Made by a program: the position numbers and the translations under genes. The notes under the pieces were generated by a model. The model did not search any database. It had not been told where the DNA came from and saw nothing but the letters and a program-made list of their open reading frames with translations. DNA of 64,000 nucleotides from Defluviicoccus sp. (lineage in GTDB: Bacteria; Pseudomonadota; Alphaproteobacteria; Rhodospirillales; Defluviicoccaceae): assembly GCA_029624735.1 (NCBI GenBank), contig JARSSM010000019.1, positions 62,001 to 126,000 of the forward strand, given 5' to 3'. Positions 44,961 through 54,499 of this stretch are shown here, one piece after another; position 1 is the first letter of the stretch; each line of letters begins with the position of its first letter.

Positions 44961-46385
44961 CTACACGACGCGGAAATTGAGGAACTGCCAGGGGCAGTCA
45001 CGATCGAGCGTTTCGGCAAACAGCGTTTCCCGTTCGGCAAGGGGCGTCCAGTCGCTGTAGGCGCCGACCATGTCGCCCAGGTAGGGGCCGGCGATGGCGA
45101 GGATGCGCTCATGGTCGAGCTCGTCCGGCTCGACCACACCGGCATCCGGGTTCTCGATCGCCCACACCATGCCGGCCAGCACCGCCGCCGTGACCTGCAG
45201 GCTGGTGGCGTTGTTGTAGGGCACCAGGGCGCGGGCCTGTTCGATCGAAAGCTGCGAGCCGTACCAGTAGGCGCCCCGGCTGTGACCCATCAGCAGCACA
45301 CCGAGTTCGTCGATGCCGGTCGTGATCTCGTCCATCATCAGCCGCACGCCGGACTGCAGGGCGTAGTTCTTGCCGGCGAACTCGTGCAGGGAGAGCACGG
45401 CATCGTCGCATGGGTGGTAGGCGTAATGGACGGTCGGCCGATAGAGGGCGCCGACGCCGTTGCGGATGGTGTAGTAGTCCGCAATCGAGATCGCCTCGTT
45501 ATGGGTGATGAGGAAACCGTGGAACGGCCCCTCCAAGGGCGTCCACGTCCGCACCCGCGTCGCCGCACCGGGCCGCTGCAGGTAGATCGCCGCATCGCAG
45601 CCGAAGTCGTGCCGGGCCGCATCGGCGGGCAGATGCTTCTCGTGCGTGCCCCAGCCGAGCTCGGCCGGTTGGCTGCCCTCGCTGACGAAGCCCTCGATCG
45701 ACCAGGTATTAACGAACTCGCCGGGACGCTTGGCGACCGGAGCGACCTGCGTATCGCGCTCGGCAATATGGATGACCTTGACGCCAAGCGCTCGCGCCAG
45801 CGCCGCCCACTCGGCCCGGCTTTGCGGCTTAGACACATCGCTGCCGGTGTCGCGGGCGATGTTGAGGAGCGCCTCCTTGACGAAATGGGACACGAGGCCA
45901 GGGTTGGCGCCGTGAGTGATGACCGCCGTCGGCTGCCGTTCACCGGGCCGCTTCAGCGCCAGAGCACTCTCCCTGAGCGCGTAGTTCGAGCGCTCGGACG
46001 GCGTGAGCGAGGGATCGGTATAACCGCCCGGCCAGGGCTCGATGCAGGTATCGAGGTAGAGCGCGCCCTGTGCCTGGGCGAGATCGATCAGCGCCACCGA
46101 GGATACGTCAACTGAAAGGTTGAGCAGGAAGTCGCCGCGCCCGAGCAAGGGCTTGAGAACAGACTGGTAGTTTTCGCGTGTCAGCGGCTCAACGATAAAG
46201 CGCACGCCGTAGCGCTCGGCGACGGCGCGGCCGGCCTCGGCGGCCGTAATGACGACAATTTGCTCCGGCTTGATGTCAATGTGGCGCAAAATCAGCGGCA
46301 GCGACCCCTGGCCGATGCTGCCGAAACCGACCATGACCAGCCGGCCGGGAAATGAAACGTGCTTCATTGCTTTCTTGGTCTCCAT
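44961..46385 (-). CDS. hss: Homospermidine synthase
   Basis: 474-aa NAD-dependent enzyme joining putrescine units into sym-homospermidine, a signature polyamine of alphaproteobacteria. It is a saccharopine dehydrogenase-like protein with the Rossmann motif VMVGFGSIGQGSLPLI, ITHGANPGLVSHFVKEAL, NTWSIEGFVSEG, GFLITHNEAISIADYYT and a C-terminal GPYLGDMVGAYSDWTPL. Flanked by two decarboxylases that would supply its substrate. Start uncertain: the ATG at 46385 is used here; GTG at 46397 and ATG at 46367 are alternatives. Confidence 0.93.
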   Translation of the reverse strand: METKKAMKHVSFPGRLVMVGFGSIGQGSLPLILRHIDIKPEQIVVITAAEAGRAVAERYGVRFIVEPLTRENYQSVLKPLLGRGDFLLNLSVDVSSVALIDLAQAQGALYLDTCIEPWPGGYTDPSLTPSERSNYALRESALALKRPGERQPTAVITHGANPGLVSHFVKEALLNIARDTGSDVSKPQSRAEWAALARALGVKVIHIAERDTQVAPVAKRPGEFVNTWSIEGFVSEGSQPAELGWGTHEKHLPADAARHDFGCDAAIYLQRPGAATRVRTWTPLEGPFHGFLITHNEAISIADYYTIRNGVGALYRPTVHYAYHPCDDAVLSLHEFAGKNYALQSGVRLMMDEITTGIDELGVLLMGHSRGAYWYGSQLSIEQARALVPYNNATSLQVTAAVLAGMVWAIENPDAGVVEPDELDHERILAIAGPYLGDMVGAYSDWTPLAERETLFAETLDRDCPWQFLNFRVV

Positions 46386-46398
46386 TCCGAGCGCCACG

Positions 46399-47712
46399 TT
46401 ACTTGTGCGGCTGAGGTTGCAGCGCCGCGCGGGCCGGCTGCAGGGCCGGCGTCGTCATCCGTGTGCATTGGTCGTCGCTGCCGGCAGCAAAGAAGGCGTC
46501 ATCGCGGACCTCGACCAGCTGTGCCCGGTCAAAGCCGTTGAACGCGGTCCTGAGCGCGGCGCCATAGGCACCGAGCTGGCCGATCTCAATCCAATCGCCC
46601 TCGCGCACGTCGGCCGGCAGCGCGAACGGCCCCGGCATGAAATCGAGCGAATCGCAGGTCGGGCCGTAGAACTGGAACGCTTGTTCGGCCGGGCTTGGCA
46701 GCCGGTCGTCGTGCGCGATCAGGCGCGCCGGGAACAGGAGGCCGGGCCGGCCGGCATCGGACAGGCTGCCGTAAACGCCGTCGTTGATGTAGAGCACCTC
46801 GCCGCGCCGGTGCAGGACCTGGACGACGACCGAAACCCCGTCGGCAACCAGCGCCCGGCCGGGCTCGGCCCACAGCCGCGCGCCCTGCAGGTGCGGCTGG
46901 CGCGCGATCTCGCCCGTGATCGCGGCGAAGAAGGCCGCGAGCGGCGGCGGCGCGGTGTCGACATAGGCGGCCGGAAAGCCGCCGCCGACGTCGATGACCT
47001 CGATCGGCACCCCGGCTTGCGCGACCACCTGCGCGGCCGCGGCCAGCGCCTTGGCCCAGGCGGCCGGATCGAGGCATTGCGAGCCGACGTGGAAGGAGAG
47101 CCCCAGCCGGCGCGCGTACGGCCGTGCGGCGGCGAGCAGGGCTGCGGCTTCGGCCGGTGCGGCCCCGAACTTGCCCGACAGGTCGTGCAGGGCCCCGTCG
47201 TTGGCGACCGCCAGGCGCACCAGGAGCCCGAGATCGGCGGGCGCGCCGGCGCCGCCGGAAGCCCGGCCGGCGCCCGTCTCGGCCAGGATCTTGGCGAGTT
47301 CGTCCTGGCTGTCGAAGGAGAAGTCGCGGACGCCCTGGTCCGCCCAGGCCTCGCGAATCGCCGCCCGCGCCTTCACCGGGTGCATGAAGTGGATGTCGGC
47401 CGCGGGGAACATGCGCCGGACGAGCGCGACCTCCGCCGCCGATGCGCAGTCGAAGTGGCGCACGCCAGCGCCCCAAAGCACACGCAAAACGCGCGTATCT
47501 GGATTGCACTTCACGGCATACAGAACATCGCCCGGAAACGAAGCGACAAACGCCGAAGCCGCCTCGGCGATCGTCCGCGGCCGGATGCAGTGCACCGGAT
47601 CGCCCGGACTGCTCGCGGCGATCACCTCATTGACGGTCGGCAGAACCGCAGGTGGCGCGTCAAATCGTCGACGCACCGGCGAGACAGCAGCACGAAAACG
47701 CCCTTGAACCAT
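46399..47712 (-). CDS. Type III PLP-dependent decarboxylase, ornithine decarboxylase-like (copy 2)
   Basis: 437-aa paralogue of the copy 2.5 kb downstream, but divergent from it. PLP lysine Lys68 in LYAVKCNPDTRVL, HFDCASAAEV, FHVGSQCLDP, IDVGGGFPAAY, WAEPGRALVADG and the catalytic motif YGPTCDSLDFM. An N-terminal extension of about 25 residues and a C-terminal Gln/Pro/Ala tail distinguish it from copy 1. GGGGA lies 7 nt before the ATG. First gene of the polyamine operon, 13 nt before hss. It may favour ornithine or another basic amino acid. Confidence 0.88.
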   Translation of the reverse strand: MVQGRFRAAVSPVRRRFDAPPAVLPTVNEVIAASSPGDPVHCIRPRTIAEAASAFVASFPGDVLYAVKCNPDTRVLRVLWGAGVRHFDCASAAEVALVRRMFPAADIHFMHPVKARAAIREAWADQGVRDFSFDSQDELAKILAETGAGRASGGAGAPADLGLLVRLAVANDGALHDLSGKFGAAPAEAAALLAAARPYARRLGLSFHVGSQCLDPAAWAKALAAAAQVVAQAGVPIEVIDVGGGFPAAYVDTAPPPLAAFFAAITGEIARQPHLQGARLWAEPGRALVADGVSVVVQVLHRRGEVLYINDGVYGSLSDAGRPGLLFPARLIAHDDRLPSPAEQAFQFYGPTCDSLDFMPGPFALPADVREGDWIEIGQLGAYGAALRTAFNGFDRAQLVEVRDDAFFAAGSDDQCTRMTTPALQPARAALQPQPHK

Positions 47713-48324
47713 TGGTCAATCCCCGCACATCCAGGCGCAACCATGGGCGCCCGCCACCGGCCGCGCCCGCGAGCCAAATGCCCGGACACGTCGATGGCAA
47801 CGGAAATGCGCCTCGGCCTTGCTGCCCGATCAGGCCGCAACGCCAAGGCCTCTCTTGCGCCGAGCCTTCGAGCGGCTCAGCCAGCGAGGAGTTTCGGTTT
47901 AGAGGTGACTGCTGACGTTGGAAGTCGCACCGCGCCGGGCTCCAACCATATCCACCTCCCTTTCAGACACCGGCCCACTGTCGACCGGCTCGACCAAAAA
48001 GGACGCGTTACGTCGTCGCATACCCACTGAGGAGGGGCATAGGCGCGTGCGATTGCGTCTGGGCGCTGATATACGTTTTTTTTCCGCCGACGCAACCTTT
48101 TTTCTCGGGTCGCCGGATTTCTCAGGCCACCGGTGCGAATACGTTCCGTCCGCGCGAACGACCAGCCATCGCCGCGGCGCGCGCCGTTCTCTCGCGGCTT
48201 GATCGCACCTGGCCGTGCCATCGTCCTTGCTTGAAGCGGTGGCGAACCCTTAAAGAACCGCTAGCGGGGCATTGCTGCATCGGGCGCAGGCGCGAAACGG
48301 GAAACGGGACGGGCGAAACAAGGG
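47713..48324. other. Large intergenic region before the polyamine operon and thrC
   Basis: 612 nt between divergent units, the longest gene-free stretch in the window. Two pyrimidine tracts occur, eight T residues at about 48076 and six at about 48110. Open frames here have basic, low-information products and no ribosome-binding sites. It should contain the promoters of both units and could hold a structured leader for the decarboxylase mRNA; I cannot demonstrate one by eye. Confidence 0.45.
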
Positions 48325-49728
48325 TTGCGTTACATTTCCACCCGTGGCGGCGCCCAAGCGCTGGCCTTCGATGATGCGGTGCTGGCGGGCTTGGCGCCGG
48401 ACGGCGGGCTTTATCTGCCCGCGACGTGGCCCGTGCTCGACCTGGCCACGCTCACCAGCCTCGACTACGCGCACCTGACCGCGGCCGTGCTGGCGCCGTT
48501 CGCCCAGCCGGTGATCGATGCGGCCACGCTCGAAGCGATCTGCACCGACGCCTACCGCGGCTTCGGTCACCCGGACATCGCGCCGCTGCGCCCACTCAAG
48601 CCCGGCCTGTGGCTCCTGGAGCTGTTCCACGGGCCGACGCTGGCGTTCAAGGATTTCGCGCTGCAGGTCCTGGGCCGGCTGTTCGATCATGTTCTCGCCC
48701 GCTCAGGCCAGCGCATCACCATCGTCGGCGCGACGTCCGGCGATACCGGCTCGGCCGCGATCGAGGCCTGCCGCGACCGGGATGCGATCGAGATTTTCAT
48801 CCTGCACCCAAAGGGCCGCGTGTCCGAGGTGCAGCGCCGGCAGATGACGACGGTGGCATCTGCCAACGTCCACAACATCGCGATCGAAGGCACCTTCGAT
48901 GATTGCCAGGCGCTGGTGAAGGCGATGTTCAACGACAAGGCCTTCCGCGATCGCCATGCGCTTTCGGCCGTCAACTCGATCAACTGGGCCCGCATCGCCG
49001 CCCAGATTGCATATTACGTCTGGGCCACGGTGCGGCTCGGTGCGGCCGCGGATGGTGTCGTCTTTGCGGTGCCGACCGGCAACTTCGGCAATGTCTTTGC
49101 CGCCTGGGCCGCCGGTGCGATGGGCCTGCCGATCCGCAGGCTCGTCATCGGCTCCAACCGCAACGACATCCTGACGCGCTTCTTTGCTACGGGCGAGATG
49201 AAAACCGGCTCCGTTTTCCCTACGTTAAGTCCCAGCATGGATATTCAGGTTTCCAGCAATTTCGAGCGCTACCTGTTCGAGCTTTACGACCGGGATCCTC
49301 AGGCCGTGCGGGCGATGATGACGGAATTCGCGACTGCGGGTTGTTTCCACGTCGACGCAGCGCATTTCGAGCGCTGCCGGCAGACATTTGCCGCTCTCAG
49401 CCTCGACGACGCGGCGACCACTGAGACGATTGCGCGCGTCTATCGCGAGAGCGGCGTTCTCCTCGACCCGCACTCGGCGATCGGTGTCGCTGCGGCGGAA
49501 GCGGCGTGCGCAGACGGCGACGGCGTGCCGGTGGTCGCGGTCGCGACCGCGCACCCGGCCAAGTTTGCAGAGGCCGTCCGCACCGCTACCGGCGTGACAC
49601 CGGAGTTGCCGGCGCGGCTCGCCGATCTGTTCGCGCGCGAGGAGCGCTGCGCTACCCTGCCGGCCGAACTGCCGGCCGTCGAGCGCCATATCGCCGCCAC
49701 TCTCGCCGGACGGGGGGCCGCAGCGTGA
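48325..49728 (+). CDS. thrC: Threonine synthase
   Basis: 467-aa PLP enzyme converting O-phosphohomoserine to threonine. Opening MRYISTRGGAQALAFDDAVL is the family start, here from a TTG codon. PLP lysine in TLAFKDFALQVL, SGDTGSAAIEA, ILHPKGRVSEVQRRQM, AVNSINWARIAAQIAYY and VPTGNFGNVFAAW follow. The two-domain length fits the bacterial class. The M16 peptidase gene overlaps its stop by 4 nt (GTGA). Homoserine dehydrogenase is elsewhere in the window. Confidence 0.95.
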   Translation: MRYISTRGGAQALAFDDAVLAGLAPDGGLYLPATWPVLDLATLTSLDYAHLTAAVLAPFAQPVIDAATLEAICTDAYRGFGHPDIAPLRPLKPGLWLLELFHGPTLAFKDFALQVLGRLFDHVLARSGQRITIVGATSGDTGSAAIEACRDRDAIEIFILHPKGRVSEVQRRQMTTVASANVHNIAIEGTFDDCQALVKAMFNDKAFRDRHALSAVNSINWARIAAQIAYYVWATVRLGAAADGVVFAVPTGNFGNVFAAWAAGAMGLPIRRLVIGSNRNDILTRFFATGEMKTGSVFPTLSPSMDIQVSSNFERYLFELYDRDPQAVRAMMTEFATAGCFHVDAAHFERCRQTFAALSLDDAATTETIARVYRESGVLLDPHSAIGVAAAEAACADGDGVPVVAVATAHPAKFAEAVRTATGVTPELPARLADLFAREERCATLPAELPAVERHIAATLAGRGAAA

Positions 49729-50984
49729 AGAACGTGCGGGTCACCGATCTCGGCAATGGGCTCAAAGTGGCGAGCGACCACATGGCCTCGGTCGAAACCG
49801 TCTCGGTCGGGGTCTGGATCGAGGCCGGAAGCCGCTTCGAGCCGGCTTCGATCAGCGGTGCCTCGCACTTCCTCGAGCACATGGTGTTCAAGGGCACCCG
49901 CAAGCGCGACGCCCGCGCGATCGCAGAAGAGATCGAATCGGTCGGCGGCCATCTCAATGCGCATACCTCGCGCGAGTACACGGCTTTCTACGCCAAGGTG
50001 CTGAAGGGCGACGTGGCGCTGGCGATCGACGTTCTCGCCGACATGCTGCAGAACGCGACGCTGGAGACGAACGAGCTCGACCGCGAGCGAACGGTCGTGA
50101 TCCAGGAGATCCTGCAGTCGCTCGACACGCCGGACGACGTCATCTTCGACCGCTTCCAGGAAACCGCGTTTCCCGACCAGCCGCTCGGCCGCTCGGTGCT
50201 GGGTTCGCCGGAGCTGATCGGCAGCATCGACCGCGACGTCCTGTTCGACTACATGCGCCAGCACTACGGTGCCCCGCGCATGTTGATCGCTGCTGCCGGC
50301 GCCATCCGCCACGACCAGCTGATCGCGCTCGCCGAGGCGGCGTTCGCTGCACTGGCGCCGGCAGTTCCGGCAACACGGACGGACGGCGCCTATGCCGGCG
50401 GTTCCTGGCGCGAGGAGCGCGAGCTGGAGCAGGTGCACCTGGTCTTGGGCTTTCCTTCCGTCGGCTACCGCGATCCCGATTTCCATGCGGTCTCGGTGCT
50501 CTCAACGCTCTTGGGCGGCGGCATGTCGTCGCGGCTGTTCCAGGAGGTGCGCGAGAAGCGGGGGCTCGTCTACAGCATCTACTCCTTCCCGTCGTCGTAT
50601 TCGGACACCGGCCTGTTCGGCATCTACGCCGGCACCGGCGCTTCGGAGGCACACGAGATCCTGCCGCTGGTGTGTGCCGAGCTGGTGAAGGTTGGCGAAG
50701 GCATCGGCGACGCCGAGCTCGCCCGCGCCCGCTCCCAGCTCAAGGCCGGAATCCTGATGGCGCTTGAGAGCACGTCGGCCCGCTGCGAGCAGCTTGCCCG
50801 TCAGATCATGGTGTTCGGCCGGCCAATTCCGGTCGAGGAGACGGTGGCAAAGATCGAGGCGGTCGACCGCGACACCGTGCAGCGCGTCAGCCGGCGTATC
50901 TTCAGCCGGCGGCCGACGCTGGCGGCCTTGGGCCCGATCGAGGGCGTGCAGGATTACGAGGCCGTGCGCTCGTTTCTGAGTTAA
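49725..50984 (+). CDS. M16-family zinc metallopeptidase (processing-peptidase-like)
   Basis: 419-aa inverzincin-type peptidase related to the beta subunit of mitochondrial processing peptidase. The zinc motif HxxEH is HFLEHMVFKGT near residue 46, with the distal Glu in the ELDRERTVVIQEIL region. The second half has LLGGGMSSRLFQEVREKRGL and the YSIYSFPSSYSDTGLFGIY segment. The thrC-M16 pairing recurs in alphaproteobacteria. GTG start inside the thrC stop. Cytoplasmic, as no signal is seen. Confidence 0.93.
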   Translation: MKNVRVTDLGNGLKVASDHMASVETVSVGVWIEAGSRFEPASISGASHFLEHMVFKGTRKRDARAIAEEIESVGGHLNAHTSREYTAFYAKVLKGDVALAIDVLADMLQNATLETNELDRERTVVIQEILQSLDTPDDVIFDRFQETAFPDQPLGRSVLGSPELIGSIDRDVLFDYMRQHYGAPRMLIAAAGAIRHDQLIALAEAAFAALAPAVPATRTDGAYAGGSWREERELEQVHLVLGFPSVGYRDPDFHAVSVLSTLLGGGMSSRLFQEVREKRGLVYSIYSFPSSYSDTGLFGIYAGTGASEAHEILPLVCAELVKVGEGIGDAELARARSQLKAGILMALESTSARCEQLARQIMVFGRPIPVEETVAKIEAVDRDTVQRVSRRIFSRRPTLAALGPIEGVQDYEAVRSFLS

Positions 50985-50999
50985 GCGCAGAGACCGCGC

Positions 51000-52139
51000 T
51001 CAGGCGGCCTTGTCGGCGGCGAGTGCGCGCGCCAGTGCTTCGGCCAGGGCCTCGACTTCGGCTTCCGTCCGTTCGACCGAAAGCGAAATGCGCAGCCGCG
51101 CCGTCCCGGGCGGCACCGTCGGCGGCCGGATGGCGCGCACGTCGAAGCCGGCCGTGCGCAGCGCACCGGCAACCGTGAGCGCCCGCGCCTCGCTGCCGAG
51201 GAGGACGGGGATGATCTGCGAGGCCGCCGTGTCCGGCACCACCGCGCCCGGCACCGCCGCCAGCTTCGCCCTCGCCAGGGCGGAAAGCTGCAACAGGTCG
51301 TGGCGGCGCCACGGTTCTTCGGCGATCAACGCCAGCGCGCGCTTGACCGCGAACGCCAGGAACGCCGGCGGCGCGGTCGAATAGATGAAGGGACGCGCGG
51401 CGCTGATCAGGTAGTCGATCACCTCGGCCGAGGCACAGGCGAGACCGCCGGCGGCGCCCAAGGCCTTGCCGCAGGTGTGCAGGCTGATGACGCGCGGATC
51501 GCCGTGGCGGCCGTCGCCGACGCCACGGCCCGAAGCGCCAAACACGCCGGTCGCGTGCGCTTCGTCGACGATCAGCATCGCGTCCTCGGCGTGCGCGAGC
51601 GCGATCAGCGCCTCGACGGGTGCGACGTCACCGTCCATGCTGTAGACGCTTTCAACCGCAAGCCAGACCTGCTGCGCGCCCGCCTGCTTGGCCCGCTGCA
51701 CGGCCGCAGCGAAGGCATCAATGTCGTTGTGGCGGACCTTGAAGCGGCGCGCATGCGCAGCGTGGATGCCTTCCTTGGCGCTGGCGTGGATCAGCTCATC
51801 GAAGATGATGGCGTCGTGGCGGCCGGCGAGCGTCGTGAACAGGGCGTAGTTGGCGAGGAAGCCGGTGGAAAAGTAGAGCGCCTTGTCGCAGCCGAAGAAG
51901 GCGGCGGCGAACGTCTCCAGCGCTGCGTGGCCTGGCTGGTGGCCGCGCAGGAGGCGAGAACCGGCCGCGCCGACGCTGCCGGTCTCGTCGAGCGCATCCC
52001 GCACCGCACTGACGAGTGCGGGATGGCTGCTAAAGCCCAGGTAATCGTTGGAGGTGAAGTCGATCCCGCGCGGCAGCTCAAGCGAGCGCTGGCGCTGCGT
52101 GCGCCTCAGCCGTGCAAATTCCTCCTGAAGGCGCCGCAT
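51000..52139 (-). CDS. bioF: 8-amino-7-oxononanoate synthase
   Basis: 379-aa PLP enzyme condensing pimeloyl-ACP/CoA with alanine in biotin synthesis. Landmarks: [76 protein letters not shown] and the PLP lysine in [13 protein letters not shown]. The ATG at 52137-52139 ([13 protein letters not shown]) matches the family start but overlaps the bioB 3' end by 62 nt; no later ATG gives a complete protein. Confidence 0.92.
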   Translation of the reverse strand: MRRLQEEFARLRRTQRQRSLELPRGIDFTSNDYLGFSSHPALVSAVRDALDETGSVGAAGSRLLRGHQPGHAALETFAAAFFGCDKALYFSTGFLANYALFTTLAGRHDAIIFDELIHASAKEGIHAAHARRFKVRHNDIDAFAAAVQRAKQAGAQQVWLAVESVYSMDGDVAPVEALIALAHAEDAMLIVDEAHATGVFGASGRGVGDGRHGDPRVISLHTCGKALGAAGGLACASAEVIDYLISAARPFIYSTAPPAFLAFAVKRALALIAEEPWRRHDLLQLSALARAKLAAVPGAVVPDTAASQIIPVLLGSEARALTVAGALRTAGFDVRAIRPPTVPPGTARLRISLSVERTEAEVEALAEALARALAADKAA

Positions 52140-53124
52140 GGCCGCACGTCTCCTTGGCCGGTTCGCCCACCCGCCGGCTGTACAAGCCGAGCTGGTCGAG
52201 CAACTGGCGATCGAAATCGAGCTCCGGATTGGCGGTGGTGAGCAGCTTCTCGCCGGTGAAGATGCTGTTGGCACCGGCGAGGAAGGCAAGCGCCTGCGCC
52301 TCCGCCGGGATCTCCAGCCGGCCCGCCGACAACCGCACCTTCGCCTGTGGCATCAAGATGCGCGCAACCGCGATCGCGCGCACCCAGTCGAAGGTATCGA
52401 CGCGGGCGTTCTCGGCCAGCGGCGTCCCCTCGACCGGCACCAGCGCGTTGATCGGCACGCTTTCCGGCTGCGGACTGAGGTTCGCCAGCGTGTGCAGGAG
52501 CTTGATGCGGTCCGCTTGCGCCTCGCCCAGGCCAAGGATGCCGCCGCAGCAGACGGAAATGCCGGCGCGGGCGACATTGCGGATCGTGTTCAGCCGGTCC
52601 TGGTAGGTGCGGGTCGTGATGATCGCGGGGTAGAACTCCTCGGACGTGTCGAGGTTGTGGTTGTACGCGGTGAGGCCCGCCTCCTTGAGGCGCCGCGCCT
52701 GGTCTTCGGTCAGCATGCCGAGCGTGCAGCAGGCTTCCATGCCAAGGTCGCGGACGCCCTTGACCATATCGAGCACGCGCTCAAAGGCGCGGCCGTCGGT
52801 GACCTCCCGCCACGCGGCTCCCATGCAAAAGCGGGTTGCGCCGGAGTCGCGCGCCGCCCGTGCCGCCTCCAGGACCGGCTCGACCTGCATCAGCTTCTGC
52901 GCCTCCACCGGCGACTCGAAGTGAGCCGACTGCGGGCAATAGGCGCAGTCCTCGGGGCACTTTCCGGTCTTGATCGAAGCAAGCGTGCACAGCTGGACCT
53001 CACGCGGATCGTTGTTGGCCCGGTGCACCTGGGCGGCGCGGAACACGAGATCGAGAAGCGGCTGCTCGTACAGCTCTGCGACAGCTTCGAGCGACCAGGT
53101 TTGGGTTGTCTGCATGGCGGTCAT
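52078..53124 (-). CDS. bioB: Biotin synthase
   Basis: 348-aa radical-SAM enzyme inserting sulfur into dethiobiotin. The 4Fe-4S motif is [17 protein letters not shown] is preceded by VQLCTLASI, and [31 protein letters not shown] and SAGRLEI follow. The ATG at 53122-53124 is preferred over one 17 codons upstream because GGACGGGAC lies just before it. Upstream is a stable hairpin (53144-53176). bioA and bioD are not seen. Confidence 0.95.
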   Translation of the reverse strand: MTAMQTTQTWSLEAVAELYEQPLLDLVFRAAQVHRANNDPREVQLCTLASIKTGKCPEDCAYCPQSAHFESPVEAQKLMQVEPVLEAARAARDSGATRFCMGAAWREVTDGRAFERVLDMVKGVRDLGMEACCTLGMLTEDQARRLKEAGLTAYNHNLDTSEEFYPAIITTRTYQDRLNTIRNVARAGISVCCGGILGLGEAQADRIKLLHTLANLSPQPESVPINALVPVEGTPLAENARVDTFDWVRAIAVARILMPQAKVRLSAGRLEIPAEAQALAFLAGANSIFTGEKLLTTANPELDFDRQLLDQLGLYSRRVGEPAKETCGHAAPSGGICTAEAHAAPALA

Positions 53125-53143
53125 CGGTTTTGTCCCGTCCTTC

Positions 53144-53176
53144 GGTGCGCCTGACCCCTGCGGCGAGGGGCGCACC
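53144..53176 (-). other. Hairpin in the bioB leader
   Basis: GGTGCG/CGCACC outer arms and CCCCT/AGGGG inner arms with a 5-nt bulge on one side and a 6-nt loop. It lies 20 nt upstream of the bioB start codon and just before its ribosome-binding site. Confidence 0.4.
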
Positions 53177-53377
53177 CTGCGCCTGCCGCTGGAACACTCA
53201 AATTTGCTCTCGGGTGAGCAGCCCCGCTCTCAACACGCCGGGAGCGGCACGGTGCCGGTTCGCGTCGTTCCTTCCAGCCCGACGCCGGAAGGCAACACCT
53301 CCCCGCGCCCCATAGAGGACGCCGCCCGACGCCCAACAAGCGAACCGCGCTGCGGTGGCGAACGATGCGGCGTAAAC

Positions 53378-53451
53378 TGGAGCGGGCGAAGGGAATCGAA
53401 CCCTCGTCTAAAGCTTGGGAAGCTCTCGTTCTACCATTGAACCACGCCCGC
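53378..53451 (-). tRNA. tRNA-Gly (anticodon CCC)
   Basis: Read on the minus strand, the 74 nt fold into a full cloverleaf: acceptor GCGGGCG with CGCCCGC, D-arm GTTCAATGGTAGAAC, anticodon stem AGAGC/GCTTT with loop TTCCCAA (anticodon CCC), T-arm GAGGG-TTCGATT-CCCTT, discriminator T and an encoded CCA. The anticodon stem contains one G-T pair. Decodes GGG. Confidence 0.95.
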
Positions 53452-53667
53452 GCGGCAGGAAAGCGGCTTATTCTACAAGTGGCGCGGGCGAGAGTGCAAG
53501 TCTGTCACCGGCCGGCTCAAGAGCCGCCGCAGGCGCGCCAGCCTTGACAGCGCCGAACGACCAGTGCAACAGATGCGCGGTTGCGCCGTCGGCAGCGACC
53601 CGCGACGTGTGCGCCGGCAATGGAAAATAACGCGAGACCGGCCAAGGGACGGCGAGCAGGGAACGGC

Positions 53668-54405
53668 ATGGGCGATCTCTCAGGCAGGACCGCGCTGGTG
53701 ACGGGCGCTTCGGGTGGAATCGGAGCGGCTGTGGCGCGTGCCCTGATTGCCCAAGGCGCGGTCGTTGCGCTGTCGGGCACCCGCGTTCCTGCCCTCGAAG
53801 CGTTGAAGGCCGAGCTCGGCGACCGCTCCCGCGTCGTACCCGCCGACCTGAGCGCCACCGATGGCCCGGAACGGCTGGTCGATGCGTGCCAGCGCGCCTG
53901 CGGCGGCATCGATATCCTGGTCTCCAACGCCGGCATGACGCGCGACGGCCTGGTCATGCGGATGACGGACGAGGATTGGGACCGGGTCGTGGCCGTCAAC
54001 CTTTCAGCTGCCTTTCGCCTCATCCGCGGCAGCCTGCGCGGCATGATGAAGAAGCGCTGGGGGCGTATCGTCGCCGTGACCTCGGTCGTGGCGGCGGCCG
54101 GCAATCCCGGCCAAGCCAATTATGTCGCCGCCAAAGCCGGCCTGAACGGCCTGATCAAGACGGTCGCCCAGGAAGTCGGCAGCCGCGGCATTACCGCCAA
54201 CTGCGTTGCGCCCGGCTTCATCGAGACCGAGATGACGGCGCAACTGCCGGACGCCGTCAAGAGCCGGGCACTCGCCGCCATTCCCGTCGGCCGCGCCGGA
54301 CAACCCGAAGATGTCGCAGCCTGCGTTGCGTTTCTTGCAAGTAGCGAAGCCGCGTACGTGACCGGCCAAACCCTGCATGTCAACGGGGGGATGGCGATGA
54401 TTTGA
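53668..54405 (+). CDS. fabG: 3-oxoacyl-ACP reductase
   Basis: 245-aa short-chain dehydrogenase reducing beta-ketoacyl-ACP in fatty-acid elongation. NADPH motif [29 protein letters not shown], catalytic Ser in [15 protein letters not shown], catalytic YxxxK in [10 protein letters not shown] and the exit motif [11 protein letters not shown]. The frame is open upstream, but the ATG at 53668 has AGGGAA upstream and gives the usual length. First gene of the fab cluster. Confidence 0.95.
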   Translation: MGDLSGRTALVTGASGGIGAAVARALIAQGAVVALSGTRVPALEALKAELGDRSRVVPADLSATDGPERLVDACQRACGGIDILVSNAGMTRDGLVMRMTDEDWDRVVAVNLSAAFRLIRGSLRGMMKKRWGRIVAVTSVVAAAGNPGQANYVAAKAGLNGLIKTVAQEVGSRGITANCVAPGFIETEMTAQLPDAVKSRALAAIPVGRAGQPEDVAACVAFLASSEAAYVTGQTLHVNGGMAMI

Positions 54406-54440
54406 GCGGTTTGCTAGAACGACACGTGCGCTTGTCCGCT

Positions 54441-54476
54441 GGCCAAGGTCGCAGTTTTGTGTTACGACCTTTGGCC
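54441..54476 (+). ncRNA. First of two tandem hairpins in the fabG-acpP gap
   Basis: GGCCAAGGTCG pairs with CGACCTTTGGCC (11 bp with one bulged base) around a 13-nt loop. It abuts the next hairpin directly at 54476/54477. Probably a cis-acting mRNA structure rather than a separate RNA gene. Confidence 0.55.
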
Positions 54477-54499
54477 CTTATGCTGCAGCGCAGCATAAG
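54477..54499 (+). ncRNA. Second tandem hairpin in the fabG-acpP gap
   Basis: CTTATGCTGC-AGC-GCAGCATAAG, a perfect 10-bp stem with a 3-nt loop, 78 nt before the acpP start. No T-run follows, so it is not a plain intrinsic terminator; it may be a processing or stability element. Confidence 0.6.

Noticed and set aside
47877..48221. 114-codon minus-strand frame in the region before the polyamine operon
   Set aside because: Basic, low-information product without a ribosome-binding site or recognisable domain; more likely non-coding leader.
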